The notes under the pieces are model-generated. The model did no database searches, was not told where the DNA came from, and saw nothing but the letters and a program-made list of their open reading frames with translations. Shown one piece after another: positions 1 through 5,541 of a stretch of DNA of 5,621 bases (position 1 is its first letter; each line of letters begins with the position of its first letter). A program made the position numbers and the translations under genes. The DNA is from Chloroflexota bacterium. Lineage in GTDB: Bacteria; Chloroflexota; Chloroflexia; Chloroflexales; Kallotenuaceae. Where the stretch lies: contig JAFAYS010000451.1 in the NCBI GenBank assembly GCA_019240175.1, positions 1 to 5,621 of the forward strand, written 5' to 3'.

Positions 1-2
1 GC

Positions 3-284
3 ACGCGCTTCAAGAACAGCCCGATCAAGCGCACCAAGCGGCGCGGCCTGCTGCGCAATGTGGCGATCGCGCTCGGCAACTGGGGCGATCCGCAGGCGAT
101 TCCTGGTCTGGTTGGCGCGCTCAACGATCACGAGCCGCTGATCCGCGGTCATGCCGCCTGGGCGCTCGGTCGTATCGGTGGGAGCGCGGCGACGGAGGCG
201 CTGAGTGAACGGCGCGCGGTCGAAGACGACGGCTGGGTCGGCGAAGAGATCGATCTGGCGCTGAACGAGGCGCGAGGCAGCTGA
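3..284 (+). CDS. queG: Epoxyqueuosine reductase QueG, C-terminal fragment
   Basis: This is the last 93 codons of a gene whose start lies left of the window; it ends at TGA 282-284. Seen: the fragment opens with a basic segment reading FKNSPIKRTKRRGLLRN. This matches the signature of QueG after its iron-sulfur clusters (F-x-x-SP-[IV]-KR-x-KRRG-[FL]-x-RN). A short HEAT/PBS-lyase-like repeat follows (ALGNWGDPQAIPGLVGAL, then LIRGHAAWALGRIGG), which is the usual QueG C-terminus. Known for the family: QueG is a cytoplasmic cobalamin- and [4Fe-4S]-dependent enzyme that reduces epoxyqueuosine to queuosine in the wobble position of tRNAs with GUN anticodons. The usual length is about 350-390 residues, so roughly three quarters of the protein is missing here, including the cobalamin and cluster sites. 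Those cannot be checked. The GTG at base 60 is only an internal in-frame codon, not a start. There is no clear terminator after the stop; a weak imperfect GC hairpin lies at 295-319. Confidence 0.88.
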   Translation, partial: TRFKNSPIKRTKRRGLLRNVAIALGNWGDPQAIPGLVGALNDHEPLIRGHAAWALGRIGGSAATEALSERRAVEDDGWVGEEIDLALNEARGS

Positions 285-361
285 CTCAGACTACGGCACG
301 CGGCGATGCACTACGCGCCTACTCATTTTAAACTCACTCCTCAATTTTTATTGCTTCTTCC

Positions 362-370
362 TGGTACAAT
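362..370 (+). promoter_or_regulatory. Candidate extended -10 promoter (TGGTACAAT)
   Basis: TGGTACAAT matches the extended -10 pattern TGnTATAAT with one mismatch and sits in the only AT-rich patch of the region. No good -35 is seen at the usual 16-18 bp, which extended -10 promoters often tolerate. Transcription would begin near 376-378 and read through the structured stretch into the thiol dioxygenase gene, giving a leader of about 360 bases. It could instead drive a separate small RNA. This is inferred from motif match only. Confidence 0.42.
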
Positions 371-530
371 AGTTTAAAGATAATTAAATCACCTGTCACC
401 ATGTTAGAACAGCGCCGATCACCAGCGCGCGCGATACTACAGGTGGGAGGTAGCTGCGCATCGCTGCTCTGTTTTTGTAGAGCGGCTACCATGTTGCTGC
501 GGTCTACTTGCCACTGATTGTCATCAACCA

Positions 531-586
531 GCGCTGTTCTGAGCCAGGGCTTGATCCAGGCGCTATAATCGACTCAGGAACAGCGC
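531..586 (+). promoter_or_regulatory. TATAAT box inside a 13-bp dyad (GCGCTGTTCTGAG / CTCAG-GAACAGCGC)
   Basis: A perfect consensus -10 hexamer, TATAAT, lies at 564-569. The sequence 17 bp upstream (GAGCCA at 541-546) is a poor -35, so a promoter here would be weak or activator-dependent, with a start near 576. The hexamer lies between two inverted arms, 531-543 and 573-586, which pair over 13 bp with G577 bulged. On DNA these arms would overlap the -35 side and the start point, as in a repressor operator. On RNA from an upstream promoter they would form a hairpin. The core GAACAGCGC also occurs at 407-415. The sequence alone does not decide between operator and hairpin. Confidence 0.35.
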
Positions 587-713
587 GTTACGACAAACGT
601 TCGTAGGTATCGCAGCGATGTTACGGCTTTGATACCGCCATGGAACGCGCTGTGATCGCGTAGATTCAGGAGTTCTGAATACGCAGCGATTCGACGACGA
701 ATCAACGTTTGTC
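580..713 (+). ncRNA. Possible H-type pseudoknot just before the thiol dioxygenase start
   Basis: Stem 1 is 580-589 (ACAGCGCGTT) with 644-653 (AACGCGCTGT). Stem 2 is 592-601 (GACAAACGTT), which lies in the loop of stem 1, with 704-713 (AACGTTTGTC), outside it. Both are exact 10-bp complements. Inside lie GGTATC/GATACC (606-611/631-636) and two local hairpins at 664-680 and 688-703. The 3' arm of stem 2 ends ten bases before the GGAGG ribosome binding site and is followed by a run of five T at 714-718. Folding could therefore affect translation initiation or RNA polymerase pausing. Function is inferred; the complementarity is observed. Confidence 0.4.
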
Positions 714-722
714 TTTTTCAGT

Positions 723-727
723 GGAGG
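723..727 (+). promoter_or_regulatory. Ribosome binding site that sets the thiol dioxygenase start
   Basis: GGAGG is followed by 8 bases and then ATG at 736. This favours the ATG over the in-frame TTG at 709, which would put the ribosome binding site inside the coding region and lies within the arm of a predicted stem (704-713). Confidence 0.85.
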
Positions 728-735
728 AAGACACA

Positions 736-1332
736 ATGAATGCAGTGACGCATTCCACGCTGAGCCCCGCGCTGGAACAGCTTGTCTCACACATCGAGGC
801 CGTCCTGGCGCTCCGCGCCAATCCTCATGACACGGCGCATCAAGTTGCCGCTGAGCTCGGCCCGTTTCTCGACGATCCGCAGCTGCTGCTGCCATCGCAG
901 CGTGAGCCCGATCCGAACTGTTATCGCCAGCATGTTCTGCATGTAGCCGACGATGGGCAATTCTCGATCGTGGCGCTGGTCTGGCTTCCCGGCCAAACCA
1001 CCTGTATCCATGATCATGTTTCGTGGTGCGTGGTGGGCGTGTATGAGGGCCGCGAGCAGGAACGGCAGTACGAGGTCGCGGACTCCGGCGGCGATGCGTA
1101 TCTACAGCCGGTTGGCGTGAGCTACAACGAGCCTGGCTCGGTCGCGGCGCTAACACCGCCGGGCGATATTCACCAGGTGGTCAATCCCGGCCCAGGGCTG
1201 GCGATTTCGATTCACGTGTACGGGGCGGATATCGGCAAGCTTGGTTCTAGCATTCGGCGGCGCTACGAGCTGCCGATCAAGCAGGACGAGCAGGAGGCGC
1301 GAGTGGTCGCCGATTGCGAGCCAATCTCGTAG
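736..1332 (+). CDS. Cupin thiol dioxygenase (cysteine / 3-mercaptopropionate dioxygenase family)
   Basis: The 198-residue protein is cytoplasmic, with no signal peptide or membrane segment. Seen: a single cupin barrel with the metal motif HDH at His92 and His94. A third likely ligand is His146 in GDIHQVVNPG, 52 residues after the second His, the same spacing as in mammalian cysteine dioxygenase. The SIHVY segment supplies Ser158-His160-Tyr162, matching the Ser-His-Tyr outer-sphere triad of the family. Known: these enzymes use mononuclear non-heme Fe(II) and O2 to convert a thiol to its sulfinate. The YRQ at 63-65 places Gln65 where 3-mercaptopropionate dioxygenases have Gln and cysteine dioxygenases have Arg, so a 3-mercaptopropionate-type substrate is slightly favoured. 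Cys98 lies four residues after the second His, close to the crosslinking Cys of mammalian cysteine dioxygenase. Substrate is therefore uncertain; family membership is firm. The gene stands alone, preceded by a long structured leader and followed by a hairpin terminator. Confidence 0.85.
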   Translation: MNAVTHSTLSPALEQLVSHIEAVLALRANPHDTAHQVAAELGPFLDDPQLLLPSQREPDPNCYRQHVLHVADDGQFSIVALVWLPGQTTCIHDHVSWCVVGVYEGREQERQYEVADSGGDAYLQPVGVSYNEPGSVAALTPPGDIHQVVNPGPGLAISIHVYGADIGKLGSSIRRRYELPIKQDEQEARVVADCEPIS

Positions 1333-1355
1333 CGGCAAGCAGACGCTGGATAGGC

Positions 1356-1383
1356 AAAGGACGGGCAGTCACGCCCGTCCTTT
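1356..1383. terminator. Hairpin terminator between convergent genes, probably bidirectional
   Basis: AAAGGACGGGC (1356-1366) and GCCCGTCCTTT (1373-1383) form an exact 11-bp stem with a 6-base loop. T1384 extends the T run on the plus strand to four. On the minus strand the stem also ends in a short T run. It starts 23 bases after the thiol dioxygenase stop and 26 bases beyond the stop of the minus-strand amylase gene, so it can serve both transcripts. Confidence 0.85.
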
Positions 1384-1409
1384 TGCTTGCTAACTGTGCA
1401 GCGATACGG

Positions 1410-4400
1410 CTATGTGCCGCAGGGTGGATTGTTGCGGAAGTTGATCACGGTGTCGGGGATCAGCTGCGTGTTTGCGCTATCGCCGACGATGCGATTCTGG
1501 CGGTTGCTAGTCTCGCCACAGGCCGCGTCTTTCTCCACGAAGTCCCACGAGCCGAGCGTGTACTTATACTCGATCGCGGTGCCCTCGGTGAAAGTCAGCG
1601 TGACGCGCCACTTGCCATCCGCGCCCTTGGTCAGTGGCACCGTGTGCGGGTTGCACCAGTTGCAGAGCTGCGGCTGGTTGCCCGCGATATACACGGTTTT
1701 GTCGGCGGGCAGCTCGGCGGAAACGGTGACCTCGAAGGTGACCGCGACCTCGCGCGCGCTGGGTATGGCGCTGGCCTCGTTGCTCGGAGCCGACTGGTTG
1801 TTGGCCTCGTCAACCGCCCGCACGACGTAGTAGTAGCGCGTGCCGGTCAGCAGATTCGGATCGCTGAACTCGGTGGTGTTCTCGTCCACCGAGCCGACTT
1901 TGGCGTAGCCGCTGCCGGCTGTGGTGCTGCGATAAATGTCGTAGCGGTACACATCCGCGTCGGGGGAGGCGGTCCAGTCGAGGATCAGCGTGGTCGCGCC
2001 GCCGTTGCTGACCGAAAGATTGGTCGGCGCGGCGGGCGGCGTTTGATCGGCGTTAGGATTGACCGTGAGCTTGCCGGGGCTATCGGTCTGATCCGCAAAG
2101 CTGCCGCTTTCGATGCCGTCGAGATCGCCGTAGGTCCAGCTTGCGCCACCGTTGGTGCTGTAGCGCGTGAAGTAATCGTAGGTGCCGGGCACGGTGGGCT
2201 GGAGCGTGCCTTTGAACTCGTCGTTGTTGCCGGCGTTGGCGTTGAACTCCATCGGCACCCAGGTGGTCCAGCTTTGAGGATTGCTGCCCTCAGTGCCGTA
2301 GCCCAGCTGCGCGATCAGGCCCGGCGTTGCGCCCGGCTGATTGGTGACGTTTTCGATATACACCTGGCCGTAGACCGTATCGGTTGGCGTGACGGCGCTA
2401 ACGGTGTAGGTCAGCGTCGGCGGCCATTGCAGGTTGGCCCAGTTGATCGCGTAGCTCGGCACCGCGCTGGCCTCATTGGAAGGCGCGCTCTCATTGCCTA
2501 GCTCGTCGACCGCCTTGACGATGTAGTAGTAGCGCTGGCCGCTGAGCAAATCCGTGCTGTCGGTATAGCTGGTGCCGCTGATCGGGCTGCTGTTGACTTT
2601 GACGTAGCCGCCGCCGCTAACCGGGCTGCGGTATACGTTGTAGCCATTCGCGCCGGGAACGGTATTCCAGCTCAATTCCACGCTCAGACCGTCGGCGGTC
2701 GCTTGGAGGTTGGTGGGCGCGGTGGGCGGCGTGAGATCGGCGGCCTGCGTCATGAGCGTAATGCTGCACAGCGCGGGCAAGGTCAGGTTGATCGTGCCGT
2801 CGACGACGGTGAACTCGGGCGGATACTCGCTCACGCCACAGCCCGCCGCGCCGATCAGATCGGTGTTGTTGGGCAGGTAGCCGGCGACCGGGATCGACAG
2901 GCTGCGCTGCTGCTTGCTGGCGTTGATCGCCACGATCGCGGCGGTGTTGCCCTGCTGGCGGCCATAGGCCAGCGTGTTGTCGAGGTCGTCGATCAACAGG
3001 AAGCGCAGGTCGCCGTCGATCAGCGCGCTGTTGCCGCTGCGCATCTCGGTCAGCTGCGTATAGTAGGTCAGCATGTTCTGATCCGGGCTGCGGGTGTCGC
3101 CGTCGGCGCGGGCCTGCTCGTCGCCCCACGGGTACGTCCGCCGATCGTCGGGATCGTCGTCGCCGGTCAGACCAACCTCGTCGCCGTAGTAGATCGTGGG
3201 CGCGCCCGGCATCGTCATCTGGATCATCGCCGCGATGCGCTGACGCTGCTTGCCTTCGTTCAGATTGGCCGCGTTATCCTCGCGCTGCTGGCGGTTCTCC
3301 GCGCCCGGCGTGAGCGTCCAGAGCAGCCGCTCGGTATCGTGCGAGTCGAGCAGGTTCATCAGCGAGTAGTAGGCCGCGTCGGGATAGTCTTCGCGCACCG
3401 AGAGCAGCCGCTCGGCAAAGGCGGATGGCGGGATCGGGTTGCCGCTGCCGGGGAAGCCCTTGCCATCGAACGCGCCCGGAGCCAGCAGGCCCAGCACGGC
3501 GTCGCGCAGGCGGTAGTTCATGGCGCTGTCGGCGGTGTTGCCTTGCACGTAGGGCAGCACATCGAACTTCTTCCACAGCTCGCCGATGATGATCGCGTCG
3601 GAGTCGACATCTTTGACCTGCTCGCGGAAGCCTTCCCAGAACGGAATGCTCTTGTCCTGCATCACGTCCAGACGCCAGCCGTCGGCGCCCTGCTTCAGCC
3701 AGTAGCGCGCAACGCTATCCTCGTCGCCGAAGATGTAGTTTTGCACCACGGGCTCTTCCGAAAGCTGCGGCAGGCTGTCGAAGCCGGCCCACGAGCTGTA
3801 GTAGCTGTCGCCGCCGCGGGTGTAGGGCGCGCAAACCACGGGTTCAGTCGCGGCGGGCTGCCGGAAGCGGAACCACGAGCGGTAGGGCGAGTCGACGCTT
3901 TCGCACGCGCCCTGGATCGGGGCAGGACCAACGCCGGCGAGCGGGCTCGGCACCATCGGCATAAAGATCCGGTAGCGCATGTTCAGCGTTAGTCGGTCGC
4001 TGTCCCAGTTGTGGTAGCGATCGAAGATCGGCGCGTCCGACGACATATGGTTGAAAACGCCGTCGAGGATCACACGCATGCCGCGCTGCTCGGCCTCGCG
4101 CTCAAGCGTCTGCCAATCGCCGAGGTCGCCGAGATACGGATCGATCACCTTGAAGTCGCGGGTATCGTAGCGATGGTTCGAGCCGGCGGCAAAGATCGGG
4201 TTGAAGTAGATCACGGTCACGCCGAGGCCCTTGAGATAGTCGAGCTTCTCGGTCACGCCGTCGAGATCGCCGCCATAGTAGTCGCGGCCACGCGGATTCT
4301 CGCGCTCGGCGGAGCTGCCGGGCTGCGCGAAGCGCTTGGCGCACTGCTCAACGGTGATCTCCTGGTAGTTGCGGCAGTAGCCCTCGGGCAGCTCGCCCCA

Positions 4401-5435
4401 CTTCATGCGCACGATCTGATCGTACTGTGGCTGCGTGCCGGTCTCTGCCTCGCCGTTGGGATAGGCGTAGCGCGGATCGGTGCTGAGCCGGTCGTTCTGC
4501 GGATCGGGCGTCGGATCGTTCTCCGTGTCGCCGTTGCGGAAGCGATCCGGGAAGATCTGATAGACCACGCCTTCCTGCATCCAGCGGATCGGCAGCTCGA
4601 AGTCGGGATCGTAGACCGTGATCACAAAGCCAAGGTCGCGGGAGTCGGCGGGGTTGTAGGCCTTGCCAAAGCCACCGTCGCGGACGTCGCTATCGTCCTC
4701 GTAGTACACGCTCTTGGTGCCGTCGTTGACGATAAAGCGGTAGTAGAGCGTGCCGATGCTGCTGGCATCGACCTCGGCCTGCCAGAAGTCGCAGCTGTAG
4801 GTCAGCTCTTCGTAGCAGCTCACGCCGCTGGCGACGCGCTCCATCTCATACAGGCGCTCGGCGTTGAGGCCGGTGTGATAGGTCCGCAGCGTCACGCCGG
4901 TCGCGTCGTTGTGGTAGGTGCGGAAGCGGATCAGCACCTCGCTGTCGGTGGTGACGGCACCGCCCGGTGCGCGGTAAAGTGTGCTGCGGCTGTCGTGGGC
5001 CAGGCCATCCCAGAAGATATCGTTGTCTTGCGCTGGCGGGCGACTGCCGGTAATCGTATGGGAAACCTCGTTGGTCGCGGAGTTGTAGGAGAAGGTGATG
5101 CCGTTATCGGCGGCGGCGATCGTGAAGGCCAGGTTGCTGGACGGGTAGCTCACGTCCCAGGTGCGGTTCAGCGCAACTTTGTACTCGTACGCGCCGCTTG
5201 GCAGGACACCCGCCGCGATGGTAAAGGTGTAGATCCCGTCATTGTCGGGATCGCTCATCAGCGAGTTATCGCAGCCGGGCTGCCAATCGTCGGGACAGCT
5301 GATCTCGCTTTGAAAGCTGCCGGCGACCGTGGCGATCACCGTCGCGGCCTGGGCTCCCTGCCAGGGCAAGATCGTAGCAAGCAGGGCGAATAACGGCAGT
5401 AGCGATGCCGTACGCCTCCAGCGGTGGGTGGACAT
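1410..5435 (-). CDS. Secreted multi-modular GH13 amylopullulanase/neopullulanase-like enzyme with FN3 and CBM20
   Basis: The 1341-residue protein starts at ATG 5433-5435, chosen for its AGGAGG seven bases upstream; an ATG at 5489 adds 18 residues but fits the signal peptide worse. Modules in order: signal peptide 1-30 (RWRR, hydrophobic core, cleavage after AQA); X25-like pullulanase module about 31-125; neopullulanase-type N-terminal Ig-like domain about 137-275; GH13 barrel plus C-domain about 285-897; FN3 903-994; unassigned beta-rich module 995-1126; FN3 1132-1226; CBM20 1229-1341 with Trp1260, Trp1276, Lys1291, Trp1297 and Asn1311. Catalytic residues seen: Asp590 nucleophile (GWRLD), Glu619 acid/base (GELW), Asp700 stabiliser (LDSHD), plus DGVFNH at 458-463 and Arg588. 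Known: GH13_20 and GH13_39 relatives cleave alpha-1,4 and often alpha-1,6 links in starch or pullulan by a retaining mechanism. It probably acts outside the cell. No LPXTG motif, S-layer repeats or C-terminal anchor are seen. Exact specificity is not readable from sequence. Confidence 0.92.
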   Translation of the reverse strand: MSTHRWRRTASLLPLFALLATILPWQGAQAATVIATVAGSFQSEISCPDDWQPGCDNSLMSDPDNDGIYTFTIAAGVLPSGAYEYKVALNRTWDVSYPSSNLAFTIAAADNGITFSYNSATNEVSHTITGSRPPAQDNDIFWDGLAHDSRSTLYRAPGGAVTTDSEVLIRFRTYHNDATGVTLRTYHTGLNAERLYEMERVASGVSCYEELTYSCDFWQAEVDASSIGTLYYRFIVNDGTKSVYYEDDSDVRDGGFGKAYNPADSRDLGFVITVYDPDFELPIRWMQEGVVYQIFPDRFRNGDTENDPTPDPQNDRLSTDPRYAYPNGEAETGTQPQYDQIVRMKWGELPEGYCRNYQEITVEQCAKRFAQPGSSAERENPRGRDYYGGDLDGVTEKLDYLKGLGVTVIYFNPIFAAGSNHRYDTRDFKVIDPYLGDLGDWQTLEREAEQRGMRVILDGVFNHMSSDAPIFDRYHNWDSDRLTLNMRYRIFMPMVPSPLAGVGPAPIQGACESVDSPYRSWFRFRQPAATEPVVCAPYTRGGDSYYSSWAGFDSLPQLSEEPVVQNYIFGDEDSVARYWLKQGADGWRLDVMQDKSIPFWEGFREQVKDVDSDAIIIGELWKKFDVLPYVQGNTADSAMNYRLRDAVLGLLAPGAFDGKGFPGSGNPIPPSAFAERLLSVREDYPDAAYYSLMNLLDSHDTERLLWTLTPGAENRQQREDNAANLNEGKQRQRIAAMIQMTMPGAPTIYYGDEVGLTGDDDPDDRRTYPWGDEQARADGDTRSPDQNMLTYYTQLTEMRSGNSALIDGDLRFLLIDDLDNTLAYGRQQGNTAAIVAINASKQQRSLSIPVAGYLPNNTDLIGAAGCGVSEYPPEFTVVDGTINLTLPALCSITLMTQAADLTPPTAPTNLQATADGLSVELSWNTVPGANGYNVYRSPVSGGGYVKVNSSPISGTSYTDSTDLLSGQRYYYIVKAVDELGNESAPSNEASAVPSYAINWANLQWPPTLTYTVSAVTPTDTVYGQVYIENVTNQPGATPGLIAQLGYGTEGSNPQSWTTWVPMEFNANAGNNDEFKGTLQPTVPGTYDYFTRYSTNGGASWTYGDLDGIESGSFADQTDSPGKLTVNPNADQTPPAAPTNLSVSNGGATTLILDWTASPDADVYRYDIYRSTTAGSGYAKVGSVDENTTEFSDPNLLTGTRYYYVVRAVDEANNQSAPSNEASAIPSAREVAVTFEVTVSAELPADKTVYIAGNQPQLCNWCNPHTVPLTKGADGKWRVTLTFTEGTAIEYKYTLGSWDFVEKDAACGETSNRQNRIVGDSANTQLIPDTVINFRNNPPCGT
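1758..2042 (-). repeat. Second fibronectin type III module (residues 1132-1226)
   Basis: The module begins TPPAAPTNL, carries the core Trp (LDW) and the YDIYRS strand, and ends YYYVVRAVDEANNQSAP. Its last 20 residues match the first FN3 copy at 16 positions, so the two copies probably arose by duplication. It sits between the unassigned module and the CBM20 and probably acts as a spacer that presents the starch-binding domain. FN3 modules of this type are common in bacterial secreted glycosidases. Confidence 0.85.
2058..2453 (-). other. Unassigned beta-rich module between the two FN3 domains (residues 995-1126)
   Basis: This segment of about 130 residues starts YAINWANLQWPP and contains VYGQVYIENVTNQPGATPG, a central TWVPMEF strand, an NNDEFKGTLQP segment and TYDYFTRYSTNGGASWTY. 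It has the aromatic-rich strand pattern of an Ig-like or carbohydrate-associated domain. I recall similar INW-LQWPP modules attached to amylopullulanases and other secreted proteins but cannot name the family with confidence. Exposed tryptophans could bind glucan, or it may simply be a spacer. It contains no cysteines, as do the two FN3 modules. Confidence 0.55.
2454..2729 (-). repeat. First fibronectin type III module (residues 903-994)
   Basis: The module begins TPPTAPTNL directly after the GH13 C-domain, carries LSW and YNVYRS, and ends YYYIVKAVDELGNESAP. It is the partner of the second copy at residues 1132-1226, with the same boundaries and the same closing SAPSNEASA segment. Confidence 0.85.
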
Positions 5436-5442
5436 CCTTGTA

Positions 5443-5448
5443 CCTCCT
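5443..5448 (-). promoter_or_regulatory. Ribosome binding site of the amylase gene
   Basis: On the minus strand this reads AGGAGG, seven bases before the ATG at 5435. It fixes the start there rather than at the in-frame ATG 5489. A small 5-bp stem (5449-5453 with 5465-5469) lies immediately upstream; it does not obviously hide the site. Confidence 0.85.
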
Positions 5449-5512
5449 ACAACGGGTTCAGCGGGTTGTGGATGAATAGAAGTAAGCATTCAGCGATCAA
5501 GGTGAGCCTGGC

Positions 5513-5541
5513 ATGCTAGAGGGTGTCGGACCCTTTGTCAA
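5513..5541 (-). promoter_or_regulatory. Sigma-70-type promoter of the amylase gene
   Basis: On the minus strand a perfect -35 TTGACA (5541-5536) is followed by a 17-bp spacer and a -10 TAGCAT (5518-5513, four of six consensus bases). Transcription would start near 5506, leaving a 5' leader of about 70 bases. The strong -35 and optimal spacing suggest a housekeeping sigma factor, with the weak -10 leaving room for regulation. Confidence 0.7.
5520..5534. promoter_or_regulatory. Inverted repeat in the promoter spacer, possible operator
   Basis: AGGGT-GTCGG-ACCCT is a 5-bp inverted repeat with a 5-base centre that fits almost exactly between the -35 and -10 of the amylase promoter. A protein bound there would block RNA polymerase, as expected for sugar-responsive control. 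The arms are short, so chance is possible. Confidence 0.3.

Larger units (their letters stand above)
377..722 (+). ncRNA. Candidate structured leader RNA or small RNA, no family recognised
   Basis: Complementary arms seen directly: 390-396 with 439-445 (7 bp); 406-415 with 531-540 (10 bp exact, AGAACAGCGC); 440-446 with 511-516 (6 bp, one bulge); 449-454 with 485-490 (GGTAGC/GCTACC); 466-470 with 479-483; 531-543 with 573-586 (13 bp, one bulge); 580-589 with 644-653 (10 bp exact); 592-601 with 704-713 (10 bp exact); 606-611 with 631-636; 664-669 with 675-680; and 688-693 with 698-703 around an ACGA tetraloop. Several pairings are mutually exclusive (406-415 and 573-586 both want 531-540; 580-586 is shared). 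One pair crosses another. That is the layout of a cis-regulatory RNA controlling the downstream gene. I looked for SAM-I, cobalamin, T-box, SRP, tmRNA and RNase P motifs and saw none. A DNA-level operator array or a decayed mobile element is the alternative. Ends are estimates. Confidence 0.38.
285..735. other. 451-base intergenic region without a supported protein gene
   Basis: The region lies between the queG stop and the thiol dioxygenase start. Bases 320-400 are distinctly AT-rich compared with everything around them; the rest is GC-rich and full of inverted repeats. No open frame here has both a plausible ribosome binding site and recognisable protein content. A 38-codon frame at 401-517 has no Shine-Dalgarno. 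The content I can support is a promoter candidate at 362-370, a TATAAT box at 564-569 within a dyad, and a dense set of RNA hairpins from about 390 to 713. These are listed separately. Confidence 0.7.

Noticed and set aside
295..319. Terminator for queG
   Set aside because: The hairpin is short with a two-base bulge and no T run follows directly.
441..530. Possible cobalamin or SAM riboswitch, because of GGTGGGAGG and GCCACTG pieces
   Set aside because: The remaining conserved elements of either class are absent, and the short matches are not in the right order or spacing.
406..540. Miniature transposable element bounded by AGAACAGCGC / GCGCTGTTCT
   Set aside because: The arms are only 10 bp, no target-site duplication flanks them, and the same motif recurs at 578-586 in a pattern better explained by alternative pairing or protein sites.
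688..718. Intrinsic terminator formed by GATTCG-ACGA-CGAATC and a later T run
   Set aside because: The stem is only 6 bp, and the T run begins ten bases after it instead of directly at its foot. It may still act in attenuation but not as a plain terminator.
563..1156. 197-codon minus-strand open frame across the leader and thiol dioxygenase
   Set aside because: It is rich in Arg, Pro, Ala and His with no domain and overlaps a well-supported cupin gene in antisense.
1314..2501. 395-codon plus-strand open frame opposite the amylase gene
   Set aside because: It lies opposite the amylase coding strand, has low-complexity Val/Ala/Arg/Gly content typical of the reverse of GC-rich genes, no ribosome binding site and no recognisable domain.
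2703..3992. 429-codon plus-strand open frame opposite the GH13 catalytic domain
   Set aside because: Composition is biased to Val, Ala, Arg and Gly, with no motif; the opposite strand carries all GH13 catalytic signatures.
4011..5393. 460-codon plus-strand open frame opposite the N-terminal modules
   Set aside because: Same antisense shadow pattern; the real gene on the minus strand has a signal peptide, ribosome binding site and promoter.
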